In this document: positions 24,401 through 36,500 of the stretch, one piece after another | Position numbering within the stretch: position 1 is the stretch's first letter | How the letters are laid out: the number at the start of each line of letters is the position of its first letter | Assembly (NCBI RefSeq): GCF_907165205.1 | Contig: NC_058198.1 | Coordinates: 3,139,001 to 3,203,000, forward strand | DNA from: Coccinella septempunctata | Taxonomy: Eukaryota; Arthropoda; Insecta; Coleoptera; Coccinellidae | Reading direction: 5' to 3' | DNA: 64,000 nucleotides | Translations under genes and position numbers: made by a program | The notes under the pieces: model-generated | The model's database searches: none | Told to the model about the DNA's origin: nothing | The model's input: the letters and a program-made list of their open reading frames with translations, nothing else

Positions 24401-25640
24401 GATCACGAAACCGGAAATCCCAATTGGATCAGACGAATATAACAGGAGATATCGCAGATTGAAATTTGCAATTTTTGAAAAAATGCCATTTCCAAGATGA
24501 AAATCTAAACAAAGGGAGATAGGCCATCGGGAATGCTTGCAATAGATTCAGCGTGTTCGAAAACCTATATTTTCATATCAAAATTTCAAATATCTGGCCT
24601 TGTTTAGGAGAAAATAATTTTCTTTGTTTTTCCACTTTTCATTTTCGAGTTGACTTTGAAAAGCTCTCTGGAGCGCAATTCTCTATTGAATCATCAACTA
24701 TTTGGTTTTTTGGATTCAACAAAGTAGGTATTATATACTCCATATCCTAAGACGGTAATAGGACACCCTGATTTTCAGGCAGAGGAGCAAATAGGTCATT
24801 TTAGGGGGGTCTAACCCCTTGCTCATTTTTGACCCAAAAAATCGGGATTTTCAAAATTGAGTTTTTGTGCTAGGATGAAAGCCTTATCAACGCTGATTAC
24901 GAAACCGGAAATCCTAATTAGATCAGACGAATATAACAGGAGATATCGCATATTGAAATTTGCAATTTTTAAAAAAATGCCATTTCCAAGATGAAAATCT
25001 AAACAAAGGGAGATAGGCCATCGGAAATGCTTGCAATAGATTCAGCGTGTTCGAAAACCTATATTTTCATACCAAAATTTCAAATATCTGGCCTTGTTTA
25101 GGAGAAAATAATTTTTTTTGTTTTTCCACTTTTCATTTTCGAGTTGACTTCGAAGAGCTCTCTGGAGTGCAATTCTCTATTGAATCATCAACTATTTGAT
25201 TTTCTAGAATCTTCAAAACAAATTCTATGCACTCCATATCTGAGGACAGTAATAGAACATCCAGATTTTTAGACAGAGTAGCAAACATGTCATTTTAGGG
25301 GGGTCTAACCCCTTGCTCATTTTTGACCCAAAAAATCGAGATTTTCGAATTCGAGTTCTTGTGCTAGGATGAAAGCCTTATCAGCGCTGATTACGAAACC
25401 GGAAATCCCAATTGGATCAGACGAAGATAACAGGAGATATCGCAGATTGAAAATTGCAATTTTTGAAAAATGCCATTTCCAAGATGAAAATCTAAACGGA
25501 GGGAGATAGGCCGTCGGGAATGCTTGCAATAGATTCAGCGTGTTCGAAAACCTATATAATCATACCAAACTTTCAGATATCTAACACTGTTTAGATAAAA
25601 AACGAATTTTCTGTTTGTCCATTTTTCTTTTTGGGAAAAT
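21490..25640 (+). repeat. Satellite array with a 494-bp unit, about 8.4 copies
   Basis: The marker GCGTGTTCGAAAACC (one copy CAAAAACC) recurs near 21589, 22083, 22577, 23071, 23565, 24059 and 24553, each step exactly 494 bp, and again near 25047 and 25540. Units are nearly identical; the last one and a half diverge (from about 25180). Each unit holds AGGGGGGTCTAACCCCTTGC, which can form a short GGGG/CCCC stem. Each also has a 65-codon frame that is kept only because the units are homogenised. 494 is not divisible by three. There are two variants: CCTAATTAGATCAGACGAAT followed by ATTGAAATTTGC, and CCCAATTGGATCAGACGA. Confidence 0.97.
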
Positions 25641-25681
25641 TTCGATGGTCAACATGCGAGTAGTTTTTCTTCCAGGAAAAT

Positions 25682-25791
25682 CATCGTAGATCTAAATATG
25701 ATACATATTCTGAAAGAGGAACTCGTCTAGTTAGAAATCTGAGCATTCCATCCATTTCGGCACAACCGTTCGGTCTTGAGGAAGTTTCAAC
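25682..25791 (-). repeat. 175-bp family copy, inverted, right border of the 494-bp satellite
   Basis: ATGATACATATTCTGAAAGA and CACAACCGTTCGGTCTTGAG mark a second inverted copy of the 175-bp family core. It sits just right of the diverged end of the 494-bp array, in the same orientation as the left border copy. The array is thus bracketed by direct copies of this sequence. Confidence 0.85.
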
Positions 25792-25795
25792 TGAC

Positions 25796-25911
25796 TTGAT
25801 TCAGCGTGTTCAAAAACCTAGTAAAAAAATAGGTCATATTAGGGGGGTCCAATCCCCTGCTCATTTTTGACACAAAAAATCGCCGCGGTTCGGGTGAGAT
25901 GGCTCAGCCTG
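25796..25911 (+). repeat. Truncated 494-bp unit and possible element end
   Basis: GATTCAGCGTGTTCAAAAAC jumps to a TAGGTCATATTAGGGGGGTC block and then CTGCTCATTTTTGACACAAA. This is a 494-bp unit with most of its middle deleted. It is followed by a new stretch ending GGCTCAGCCTGTATAAACC. The CTGTATAA end resembles the terminus after the 175-bp array (CCCTGTATAAT at 13148-13158) and may be the right edge of the composite element. Confidence 0.6.
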
Positions 25912-26445
25912 TATAAACCACCTTTCATTAATCAAACTTTGGGAATCAGAGTGTTGCAGTTATGTTCCAGTAGTGCGTGCCACCCGACATCTGCCTATCA
26001 TAGGATTCGAGGTCTCAATTATTGAGTCACGGTTTACGGTTCTGAGGGCGAAATCGAACCTGCATTCAATTATAACCGAATCTGGTTTTCGTCGAATGAG
26101 CGACTGGGAGAGAAGCGAAGCCAGAATTTGCCATCGTGAGAGAATTACCGTTCGGGAACCATGCACGTATCATTTATCATTTTCATAACGAGAAAAAAAT
26201 TTTGGAAAACATTCAAACAATAAGCTTGCCATGGCTGAATATATATCATAATTATTGTGACCTGTATATATAGGTAAACCCCCGATTTTTTCCAACGCAA
26301 TCTCTATATATCGGCAGTGTCAATTCCAGCCCCTCACGCGGTTCTGCCCCATCGTTAAGGGATGGTCCGGTCCGTCCGCAATTTGTGTCGGATCTCATAC
26401 CTGACGTGAATCGGGGACGCAGTCAAATATTTCCCGGAATTAAGT
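25912..26445. other. No gene recognised
   Basis: Two overlapping antisense frames of about 70 codons (25960-26188) reflect low stop density only. A TATATA run near 26305 lacks an initiator at the right spacing. Confidence 0.4.
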
Positions 26446-27045
26446 TTACGACGCCAATTGATATTTCAAAATCCGGAGGCGAACGGTTGCCGAAGGACCA
26501 ATGTTTGGAAATCTGCAGGGGCGGATTGCGCAGCCGACGTGCGTTATACATAGTAATCCCGTAAATGGCCTATTTCTGAATATTTGGAAGGGCTTGCGGT
26601 TGTGTATTCCGAGGAATGCCACACAGGGAATTTCGGTTCGGAATCGGGCATTCGCAGGAATGTAAAAGCGAACGTATATCCCGATTGGTCGCTGCAGGAG
26701 TCCGGTGTGTTCGTCAGGAATTAAGAGGTACGAAACGTTCTCTCGGCCTAATCGACTTGTTTTTTCACTCCGTCCATAGTTTGGCTCGTAAAATTGATGA
26801 AAATCATGGCGATCGAGGAACATTCGATTGAAAACCGCCGCCATCTGAGATGGCACCCATGTAAATCTTCGTAATTTTCCGAATACGAAGAAATCAAAAC
26901 ATATACGATTTATTATGACATTCCACAATAACTGTGTGTGGTAGCCAATGCCTTCGGGAACATTGAGTAGAAATACATCTACTATGTAGTTAGGACACCC
27001 TCTATATTCATCAGATGGGCTCTCTCTCTCAGTCTTATTCATCAA
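26446..27045 (-). other. Longest open frame of the window (199 codons), unrecognised
   Basis: Open from 27045 to 26446 on the minus strand; the first true ATG is the second codon (MNKTERESPSDEYRG). The conceptual product is Arg/Phe/Ile-rich and basic, without a clear signal peptide, transmembrane run or motif that I recognise. The 3' half lies in CpG-richer DNA, which lowers stop density. A frame of this length is unlikely but possible by chance. There is no promoter-like motif upstream; a short CT repeat (TCTCTCTCTCTC) lies at its start. It may be a single-exon gene, a decayed gene or chance, and I lean to chance. Confidence 0.15.
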
Positions 27046-30000
27046 ATCGAAACTGTGGGTTTGAAAAAAAACTTTCTTAGTTCTGATGGGTCCATACTAA
27101 CTCATCAGAACTACTTTCCTGATTGGATATAACTACTGGGAAATTTTTGAAGGGTAAGAATTCTTCTCGTTCCTTGAGAATTCATTTCATGCTCGAATGC
27201 GGGCGATAATTGATGTTATAGGATTTTTTTCTTCATGCCTTTCCTTGCGATTATAAAGTGGAGATTTTCTTCCTGAATCCATGGATTTGTGACCCAACAT
27301 CTTAAATCACTGTATTCCAACTACAATATTAATCAATTTTCAACGACGAATTTGTTCTAGGAAAAAAGTTCTGGTGTGAAGAACGGCATAAAAGCAACAA
27401 GGATATGTTCAGAAGTTTTGAAAACTAATCAAGAACATCGAAAACAACATTTCTTTTTCAGTTCGAATATAATGCGTTAAAAATTCATCAGACTCTACGA
27501 TATGGCCATTTCTACACAAAAAGACAGTGGAATTTAAAGTATATACAAGTGCATTTCGTTTGTGATGAAGCGTATAGCTTATACGTAATGGAAAAATGAG
27601 GGAATCTTTCCATCCTCAAAACAGCTAAGCTAAATGCAGGAAAGTTCGAGTAACAACTTCATTATTTATATGTTGGTAATGCGAAATGCATCAGCGTCAA
27701 CGGTTCGAAATAATTCACGATATAAATTTGTAGCTCCTGCACAAAACGAAGAATCATGCGAACAAAGTGAACTCTGCTTCTGCAATAAAGTAGTCGAGAA
27801 ATGAATATTTGATCCCGTACTTAGTCAACGAATGCCGATAATAATTGGAAAATAGATGGTACATTTCATAATGCAACCGATTTTTCGTGACAGTCATGTA
27901 AAATTGACGTCAGACGATTGAGAGTATCCTCGAATCTCTCTTCTGTCTCCATTCCATTTTTGTCGAAGAATCAACTTCGTTTACAACGAGCAAACTCGAG
28001 CTCAATTCAGTTCATTAGCATCATTATGGAGCCCTTCGAAAAACTGTCAATTCTCAACTACGTCAGAAGAATTTAATTGATATACAGGGCGGCTCGAACA
28101 CTTCGTTATTTTGGAAGATCCATTCCTGATATTGAAACTTCTAATGTCTCAAAAATTTCTAAATTGCATTTTGTGAATATTATATGGGGGAACTGACGTC
28201 TGACTGACTTTTAAAAGTCAGAAAGAAGGGAATTTCTGCTATTCTATTTCATTTCATGGGTTTCTTGCATGAACGGATGATTCCTGGTTAAACTTTTCCA
28301 CTTTCACGGTTCAAGTGTTGCTCGTTTCGTTGCAGACTTGGTGTTTGTGTGCGTGTTTTACGAATGAAGTGTGTAGCTGTATGCAGTGAGAGAAATATCG
28401 CGTAAAACCTCCCTCAACATTAAGGATGTTTTCGAAGTTTTCTTTGCAACATCTATATGGAATAAGAGTACAAAACTATTGCTGGTTCACTATTCTTTTG
28501 AAGCAACCTTCAGGAATAATTCTGCTTAAATATAAAAGCAAAACGATGTATTCATATCAATTGAATTCTTCAAAACAAATCGTTAGTTCGTTGTAAATCC
28601 AAAACTCATGAAAGTGGTAATTTTAGAAAAAACTCAAACATTAACAGAAATATTTTCCGCTCAAATTTATGCATATGAAACGTCGTCAACGTGGGGACAC
28701 AAAAAGTGTACGGTGATTAGGGACCAGAAACTCTCATTTCCCCTTTCAAATTATTATACATTAAAGTAATTTTCTGGAACATCGATGACATTAATGGAAA
28801 ACTTCATGAATAGCGATTAGAAGAAAAGGAAATATCCGGCATATCATAATTTCCAAGAATAACAAATCAAATGTTGATTGCCACGATCCTTAGTAGTATA
28901 ATTGCACGTGAAATTTCAAAATTACTCAGGATACCCTCGTCAACTTTCATAACAATCGGTTGATGTACAATGGATCAATGAAACATAACCTTAAAATAAG
29001 AGTCCTACATTATTCAGGTCTAAATACAGCTGGCCTGAAATCCTATCCTGGTAGTTCAAATTATTAGATATAATAATTATAAACGACAGCTATACGACGA
29101 AATTTTTGTGTTGGGTTTGGGGGAAAACCACATCTTCCATTTTCAATTCGGACGTTTTCGTTTCATCAACCCTAGTTGTGTACACATAACGTGTATTTTC
29201 GATCAACTTATATCTGGTTTATCGACTCATCTATATACTTTTGCTGTGGCAGGTGTCGTATCACACGGATATCGACATTCTGTCACTACAACGTCGGTTA
29301 TTCCCTACCCTATATATTGTATTTCTTCGTATCAACACTGAATTTCTGACCAATAATGCCAATACCATAATTTGAATAGTATAAACCGGCCGTATCGCAT
29401 CAGGTCTAATTGATGTGCAAAGACATGTACATAACAAATCGGTATGAATGTCAAATGACGATGAAGGACATCATATTGTTATGATTTGACTACCCCCGAT
29501 TTCACGAAATATTGAATTCCACTGAAATATAACTGAACAAATTACCAATACTGAAAATTTGTGATTCAACCAGAACTACAAGGCTTTCCCTGACTCAATT
29601 TTTGTTTCAAACGATTGAAAATACCTTCAGAATAAGGCGTAGTGTATCCTTTTTGGAAATCAATTCTATATAAGTAGAAAATTCCTCAAATATGATCGTT
29701 CTAGTGAATTAGATTAGTTTTTGATTCGTCCCAACTTCAAGGCTCCATCATCCTATACAAATATTTTCACAATGAACGATGAAATTCGTTATAGGGCACG
29801 AGAATGGGATTAATATCCCTCATTTACATTACTCGATTAAAATGGCAGTTTATCAAATCAGAAACTGTTTTAACTTCGCCAAGTTCATTCCAACTCAATC
29901 AACTTTGCAGGGACTTGAGATTATGAAAGGGAAATTCAGTTTTTTTTTGTCAAAACACAAAAGACACATTAGTTTTCGTGTGCAGTGATTTGATTCTCGC

Positions 30001-32861
30001 AGTTCTAAACTGCCGAAAGAGGGTAGTTTTTCGATTTGAAACATGTGGACTAAATTTTTTTTTAAATCCGCTTTTAATGCGACAAGACAATGTGGATTGT
30101 CTTTGTAGACCCTTGGTTTTAACTGTGTTTTTTTTGGTGGTAATGAATCTAAAAAACCGTGAAATAACTCATTTTCTACATGTAACCGTGTGCCTATATT
30201 TCACCTCAAAATCCTAAAGCGCTAATTGGATCACCCTTTACGATGATCCCACTCCCCAACCCCAATAAAAGATGTTTCCAAATGCAAAACCGACGCGTAT
30301 TTCGTGGCTGACCCCTTTGGCGAAACCCCTAAATCATTGCTTCTCAAGGAAACGCTTAACAATCGCTGTAAATTCCGTTTTGGGCGAGTAGAAAGAGAAA
30401 GCCACTCATATTGATTTCCAAGTAGTAAAACTTGTACCATCATGAACTATCTCTCCGATCAGTTGGCAAGTAGAATTCAAACGTTAATTTCGACAATTCT
30501 CGATATTTCAGAGTTCTCGTAATTAGAAGATTGTGCATATTTCCGAACCGTTCATAAAATGAAACTAGCAGCATTCCGATACCCAATTTCCCTCTCCTCC
30601 GAGAAACAATCTGATGCCGGTTTTTTTAGAGAACGAATTGAATCGTAAATGGATATCGTGATTCTGAAAGATCGTTCGGGGAAATGATATAAAAAGTCCC
30701 AAAGTGAAATTTCCTCGAGAAAATATAATGGAGCTTTTATAATTCCAGATTAAAGCAACCTATGGAATGAAAAGAAAAATCTTCTCGAGATACGACTAGA
30801 AATTTATTGAATTAATATATTAATTTCGAGATTTCAGTGAAATTTTACACCGAAAATACGAAAAGAGAAAAAATACTGCGAAACAGAACAAATTAAAACC
30901 ATAAAAGCTTCATAGCATCATAAAATTCTTATATGAACTGTAGTAGTTGTCTGGCCTTCGACATTCTTTTTTTTAACAAGAAACTTCATTCATTGGTTAT
31001 AAAATCGCATTGAACACATTGATGAAATTCTCTCCTTGGTGAATGAAATTTTCCATTATTATGATTATTATTGTGTCCAATAGTGTTAAATCTGTCCTAT
31101 CGAAAAAGCACTAGTGGAATGGAAAGGTTACAGAAAGATTGATGGTTGCCCCCATAAAATCTATACTCAACATAGCAGAGGGTATTACGTATCCCATTAC
31201 TTCATTGATTTTTAATGGTGGTCATTAGGTAGATTCGGACTTTTTGGAGTGGGCATTCACCCACGTACCTACACAAACTCAAACAGTACTTCGAATGACA
31301 AGATAAACGATCAAAATAACATTGCGGAAGTGGCTTTTGAATGAGCTTGATGAGTCTGTACATACCACAAACTGCGTGAAACTGAAATACACAGAAGAAT
31401 ACATTATTACCGTGTGACAAAGCGAATTGAATTGCCGCGAAATTTTTAATGAATGCAAACCTCCATTCCCCGTCCAACCATCGAAACGAAAAATCCACAA
31501 ATAGTAACGAGATAGCAAATATTCGAAAAAGAGGGATAGGTTTTATCAATGACAAGTAATTGAACAGATTTTGGCGTTCCGGAAATCTAATCTTGTACTG
31601 AAAATTTGGCGTAATCCCTATAGAGCCGGCAAAGTATCAGATAATCCCTTCACCGTCAACATTTTTATGCAATTTAGGTACGCATCGATGGCTTAATTGG
31701 TCCCGTTTGTAAAAATTAGAAGCTGACCCAATTTCGTCGCATAACATCACGGGAAAGCTGATAAAACAGTCGGGGGAGAATTCCCAACAGCGCTGAAAAT
31801 ATGGTTGTAATTGGTCCTCTGTTTCTTACGCATAATCTGAATTGCAAATAAATGGCAACCCTATTGCTGTAAATGCTGTATCGGAGACCTGGCCTAAGTA
31901 GGTATTTCTCATGTTATGGCTAAAGTCTATTTCGGAGGTGGAACTAAATACCGGAAATTTGCATATTTTTCAATACCTGACGAAAGTCTCCTAACGAGAC
32001 ATCCATTTCCAACTATTGTCATGTTGATGAAGTGTGTAATAAAGACTGCGTACTATTCGACATAGGTTTGAGCCTGATCGATACATCAATAGCATAGCAA
32101 CACTCAAAATTTCGAAAACGTCCACTATTCTTTCCAACCCCTTTTACCCTACACAATAAATGAATACTTCGAATATAGAACAGCAAAACTTATTTGTGGC
32201 AAGACTCGGCTAAAGGAGAATCTTCATTCAAAAACTCGATTCACTTATTCATGATTTAATCCAGTAAATTTTCACGTAGGGACTTGATTTTTTCTAAGTA
32301 GATATCGTGGAAGTCTGAATGTCACTGTTCCTTGTTTTCCTCCAATTAAAACGATTCTTCAAACGAGAAAAATATGTTACATTCTAGTGTCTGTAAAACT
32401 TGACTTCGTAATTGTTTCCCGATGGGTTTTCGTCATATTTTCGACGTAGTGACATTGGCGTTTTAATTTTCCATTTTTTTCGGCAATGTTCGATTTCCTT
32501 CGAAGCAGCACAGTCGAAATAGCTGTCAAGGAGCGTACATGTATGACGTATACCCAGAGCCAGCCAGGAACGGTATGAGAAAATGAGCCATTACCCCTGA
32601 AATAATACCGATTCATTTAATTTCCCTACGGCGTATCAACGAACTCAATTCCGGGCCGAGTGGATTGATGAGCATGCTCCTCATTCAGTTCACGATTTTC
32701 CGGCTTGTCTCTCCTAGAGCCGGTTGAAAATTTCAAACTTCATCGGGGATCAGGAGCTAAACAAGCGGATCCATCCTTGGCGGCCATCCTGAGCACGCTA
32801 AAAAATCTTGAAGCTTGCGGGAAAGTTCAATTGATTAGCTCAAACTTTTGCACTTTTTCAG
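27046..32861. other. Long AT-rich stretch without a supported gene
   Basis: Nearly 6 kb. The acceptor-like site CATTTCTTTTTCAG at 27461 is followed by 45 open codons in phase 0 (FEYNALKIHQTLRYG...) to a TGA at 27597; chance is likely. A transposon-like end, TACAGGGCGGCTCG, sits at 28083 with no partner. No tandem repeats, transposase words or promoter pairs were found. The segment 32640-32860 is GC-richer and leads into the exon candidate that follows. Confidence 0.45.
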
Positions 32862-33092
32862 GTCGCATCGACGTCGTCCAGCTCAGTTCCAACGATAATT
32901 TGTGGCCCCATTATCCGAAATATGCACGTTGACTGCTCAATTATATCATCCCCAGATGATTGTCTTCGCCCTATTCTTCCTTCGATTCGGAATCTGCTCC
33001 AGGGTCGATTACGTCGCAATTGGGGTGGTCGTTATGTTGTCCGTCCAGGAAAATTTGGAATAATCCGAATGAAAACCACGGGATATAAATAA
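32862..33092 (+). CDS. Possible terminal exon, 76 codons, unknown protein
   Basis: After the acceptor TTGCACTTTTTCAG (AG at 32860-32861) a phase-0 frame runs 76 codons to TAA 33090-33092. It begins VASTSSSSVPTIICG and ends ...IIRMKTTGYK. It includes a basic stretch LQGRLRRNWGGRYVV. There is one internal Met at 32922. The DNA is richer in G and C than its surroundings. A second frame is also open for 22 codons from the same acceptor. I do not recognise the sequence. Given the number of acceptor-like sites in 64 kb, one such frame may arise by chance. Confidence 0.22.
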   Translation, partial: VASTSSSSVPTIICGPIIRNMHVDCSIISSPDDCLRPILPSIRNLLQGRLRRNWGGRYVVRPGKFGIIRMKTTGYK

Positions 33093-33451
33093 TGCAACGA
33101 TTACCCCCTTGTTCCATTCAGGAAACACCTCTCAACAAAATATTTCTCGCATTTACACGCATCACGAACATATTCCACTGTCTATTGATCGGACGAACTC
33201 TCATGACTTCATCATGCAGACGAATAACCCCCGGCTTCACTCACTTTCAGTTATATCCATAGAACAGGGGTTTGTCCTTTGACCATTGAAACAAATACTG
33301 GATCAGTATCGACTTATAGAACCAAGCAAATTTTATTGAATTTCAGAAATTTGACAAATGATTCTAGTGTTTTCAATGAATGTTTTGCGTCATTAAGAAC
33401 GAATTAAAGATTTGTTATTATTTTCTTAGTGTTTGACGTTTTTTCTTTCAG
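33093..33451. other. No gene recognised; lone initiator-like site
   Basis: ACTTTCAGTTATA at 33244-33256 contains a perfect TCAGTT initiator but no TATA box 30 nt upstream. It would suit a transcript including the exon at 33452, but nothing more supports it. Confidence 0.2.
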
Positions 33452-33500
33452 AAAAGAAATAATATCCCAAGCTGTGCAGCTGCAAAAAGTATGAAACTGA
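33452..33500 (+). CDS. Candidate start-codon exon (Met-Lys-Leu then donor)
   Basis: A near-ideal acceptor, GTTTTTTCTTTCAG (AG at 33450-33451), is followed by 49 nt. These contain a single ATG (33491) and end ATGAAACTGA|GTAAGAAT, a good donor with the GT at 33501-33502. The exon would carry the end of a 5' leader plus Met-Lys-Leu and one further base, the usual start of an insect secreted protein whose signal peptide continues in the next exon. I found no convincing second exon within the next 300 bp; the acceptor at 33781 leads at once to a stop in the required phase. If unspliced, the frame would run 80 codons (33491-33733). Confidence 0.28.
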
Positions 33501-33502
33501 GT

Positions 33503-36500
33503 AAGAATTCATTAATATTCCGCAAACACAAAATAAAAACCTGCTACAAAGAAACTATATCACCTCCATCCTCGTTTGCACCAGAACATCGGTTTCTTCA
33601 AAGTCTCATTACTTTCGACTCAGATTCAGCGATAATAATTTGTAAAGGGAAAGCATTCGATGACAACTATCGTTCATACATACGTTTTAATCCTCCCACA
33701 TTCAGCAAAGTCGATTTAGACGACTTAGAATAGCAGAAACCTGGCGATTCACACACTTTTCAACAGACATATCGTTTCAGGATTGTAGAGAAGACAAAAT
33801 TGGCACAATTTGAAATGTAACAGTGGTTACGTCATTACTTTTGAAGTCCTTGAATATCAATGTGATTCACATTGATTTCATCTCCATTTTCCTACCTAAA
33901 TGAATATGTACAAGTCTATTTAACACTATTTAAAGTAGCATCGTTCGTTGACAAACAAATTTGAGGATAAATAATTCGAGCTGCTCGAAAGAGAAGATAT
34001 TTTCGGCCAATTCACAAATAAGGTTTTGAATAGTGATTGTTCAATCTGAAATACTAACAGATATACTTTATGTCCGACATATTGGGACCAATACTTTTTA
34101 AGAAAGCTTTTTTGACGACAACATACAGAATTTTCTATTCTTGGAGAAATTCATTGTTGAAAAAAGGAACAACTAACGCTATTTTTTATAATACCATACA
34201 CCTAGACTGAAAATCTTAACGAAGCATGAAGAAATATGCGTCAGTAATGTAGATAGACGAGAATCAAGATAGATGAAAACTATTTCGAAGCATTCGGTTT
34301 TACCATAATTCTCTAATCCATGTGAATGCTTTTGAGGGTTGCGGACCCCCATGTGACCACCTATCGGAAACCTGCAGGAGGTCACCAAACAATTCGGAAA
34401 CAGCATACTTCGACGAAATTTATGTGTGTATTTTCGTGAAGTGTACAAATTCGGTGAGTGTTTTCTACTACAACCACCCCATGTAGTGAATTAATTAATA
34501 GGCTGAACGGCTAGAACGTTCGGGCGACGTAGCTATGGGTTACGTTTATTGTCAATATATTACATTTACGTACGAGAGGCCCAGCTCTCCAGACTTCTCC
34601 CTGCGAAGTTTACGCAAAGTAAACAATTTAAAAATTCAATCTTATCTTGCTCACCCGGAATGTCTACGGCCCGAAATGGATGCAGAATATTAAAGCCCCC
34701 CAATTTTATATCTCTACAGGGAGGGATTCTTAACAACTCGAATCTGCGTAGAACTACCGATATGCCCTAAATTGAACGTTCACACGGATTTTCCCTAATA
34801 GGTTTCTGTTCAGGAGACTGGATGTCTTACCTTATCAGATTATAGCGCGATCTGAAAGAGAAACCGATAGCATGTAGTACCTACAGTCAATTCTTAGCTT
34901 TTGGTCGTTTTCTAACTTCTAATCATCATACTCCACTCAATTTTCGCATTATAGAACACGATATTATAATCATCTGACAAATCTAATTCGTTACTTCTCA
35001 ACATTATACAGCACAAGTTTTTCGATACCAAAATAAAAAGCCATGTCCAAAGGACCATTTTTTTTCACTGTTGAAGACGGCGTAAACAACCCTTCTCATT
35101 CTACGTTGAAAAACTTACCAACACGTAATTTCTACGATAACCGATCAATTTCAATAACCTAAGTGAATTGGACAGATGAAATACGGAATGGGAAAGAACG
35201 AGAATCCAATTTGGTGTGGTTGCTCATTCAGACTGAACATAACCTTGTGAATTGCGGGATGATTGTATTTTCGATATTCAGTAATTGTTGAGAACTGTCA
35301 TCTGCAGGAATTCCGGGGAGTGAACCAGATACGACAGTATCTAAAACTCCTTCATAGATAACATCTATTCAGTTCAGTTGAATACCAACAGTTATGAGCA
35401 ACATATTATATTGAATGCCATTTGCAGAAGTTCCAGAACTTCCGAAAGTTATGTAAAGGAAGCATTTAGACACCCCGGTCATCTTCCACATATATTTAAA
35501 TTGATGCATACTGTCTAACAAGATCCTCATTGCAAGGAGTTTCATGAATTTACTACAAAAAAAATGCAGCTTCAAGTGAATGGAGGCAAACCAGATTTTT
35601 ATGGAATCTCCATTGTAGTTTAGTGGAAGATTCGGTCTAATATTTATTCCATATTCTGACAACTACCACGTATCATCCCTTGTTCTTCTAGCGATCCACA
35701 AAAACGACAAGAGCGAGGGAACCGTCTCAATATTAAGTGGCAGAATATGCTGTTGTAATAGTGGAGCTTTCTTTCAGCTTTTTTTTCCCGAAGAATAATC
35801 TCCATCGTCCCTACATTCAGCTGGTGCACCTCCATTTTCCCAGGAGTAAACAGGGGTTGAATCGTAGCGCGGAAAATATGTTGAAATTAGCCTCGCTGAG
35901 TAGAGTGAGGCGACGTTGTTTAATCGAGATTGATGATTTCATGTTCATACCGCTAAAGACTGTGCTCAGAATGAACGTTAGAGATTAAAACCATCGACAA
36001 ATTTAAATTTAATGATAACTGATTGTGCAGTTTGTTGAATACTGATTTGGTACGAGCACCAGGTAGATGGCGATGTGTCTGCCCTAATAGCCATATCCAT
36101 TATGTTCGCGGCAAAACCAACGTGAAACATCCCTGGAACTGGACTCGATATAATCTACTGAAGGGAGTAAAAAGTACGGAACTCGGTGAGCAAAGTTCCT
36201 CGATTAAGTTTTAAAGGGTTCAGCTACTGTCCTACTCTACGTAATTCTTGGTGTTCACACTCTAAATTACTCGCTACTCGACTAAACTTCTAGACTAGTC
36301 TGAACAAGGCTATAGGCTATAATAATGACTTCAAATTATTCATCATAGGTCCCAATGAAGAAGAAAGAAGACTATTCACACAAAATTCTAAGGGACCTTT
36401 ACCCCAACTCAAGAAGGAGGGAGTGAGGGTTCCTATTTACGATTAATTTTAAAGTTCCCTAGGTAGGTATATTATTGTATAGACTAATGGGTCCATATTG

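Noticed and set aside
21589..24750. A 65-codon frame (MFENLYFH...) repeated in most 494-bp units
   Set aside because: It recurs only because the satellite units are nearly identical. The unit length is not a multiple of three, the diverged unit at the right end loses the frame, and the peptide is Phe-rich without any motif.
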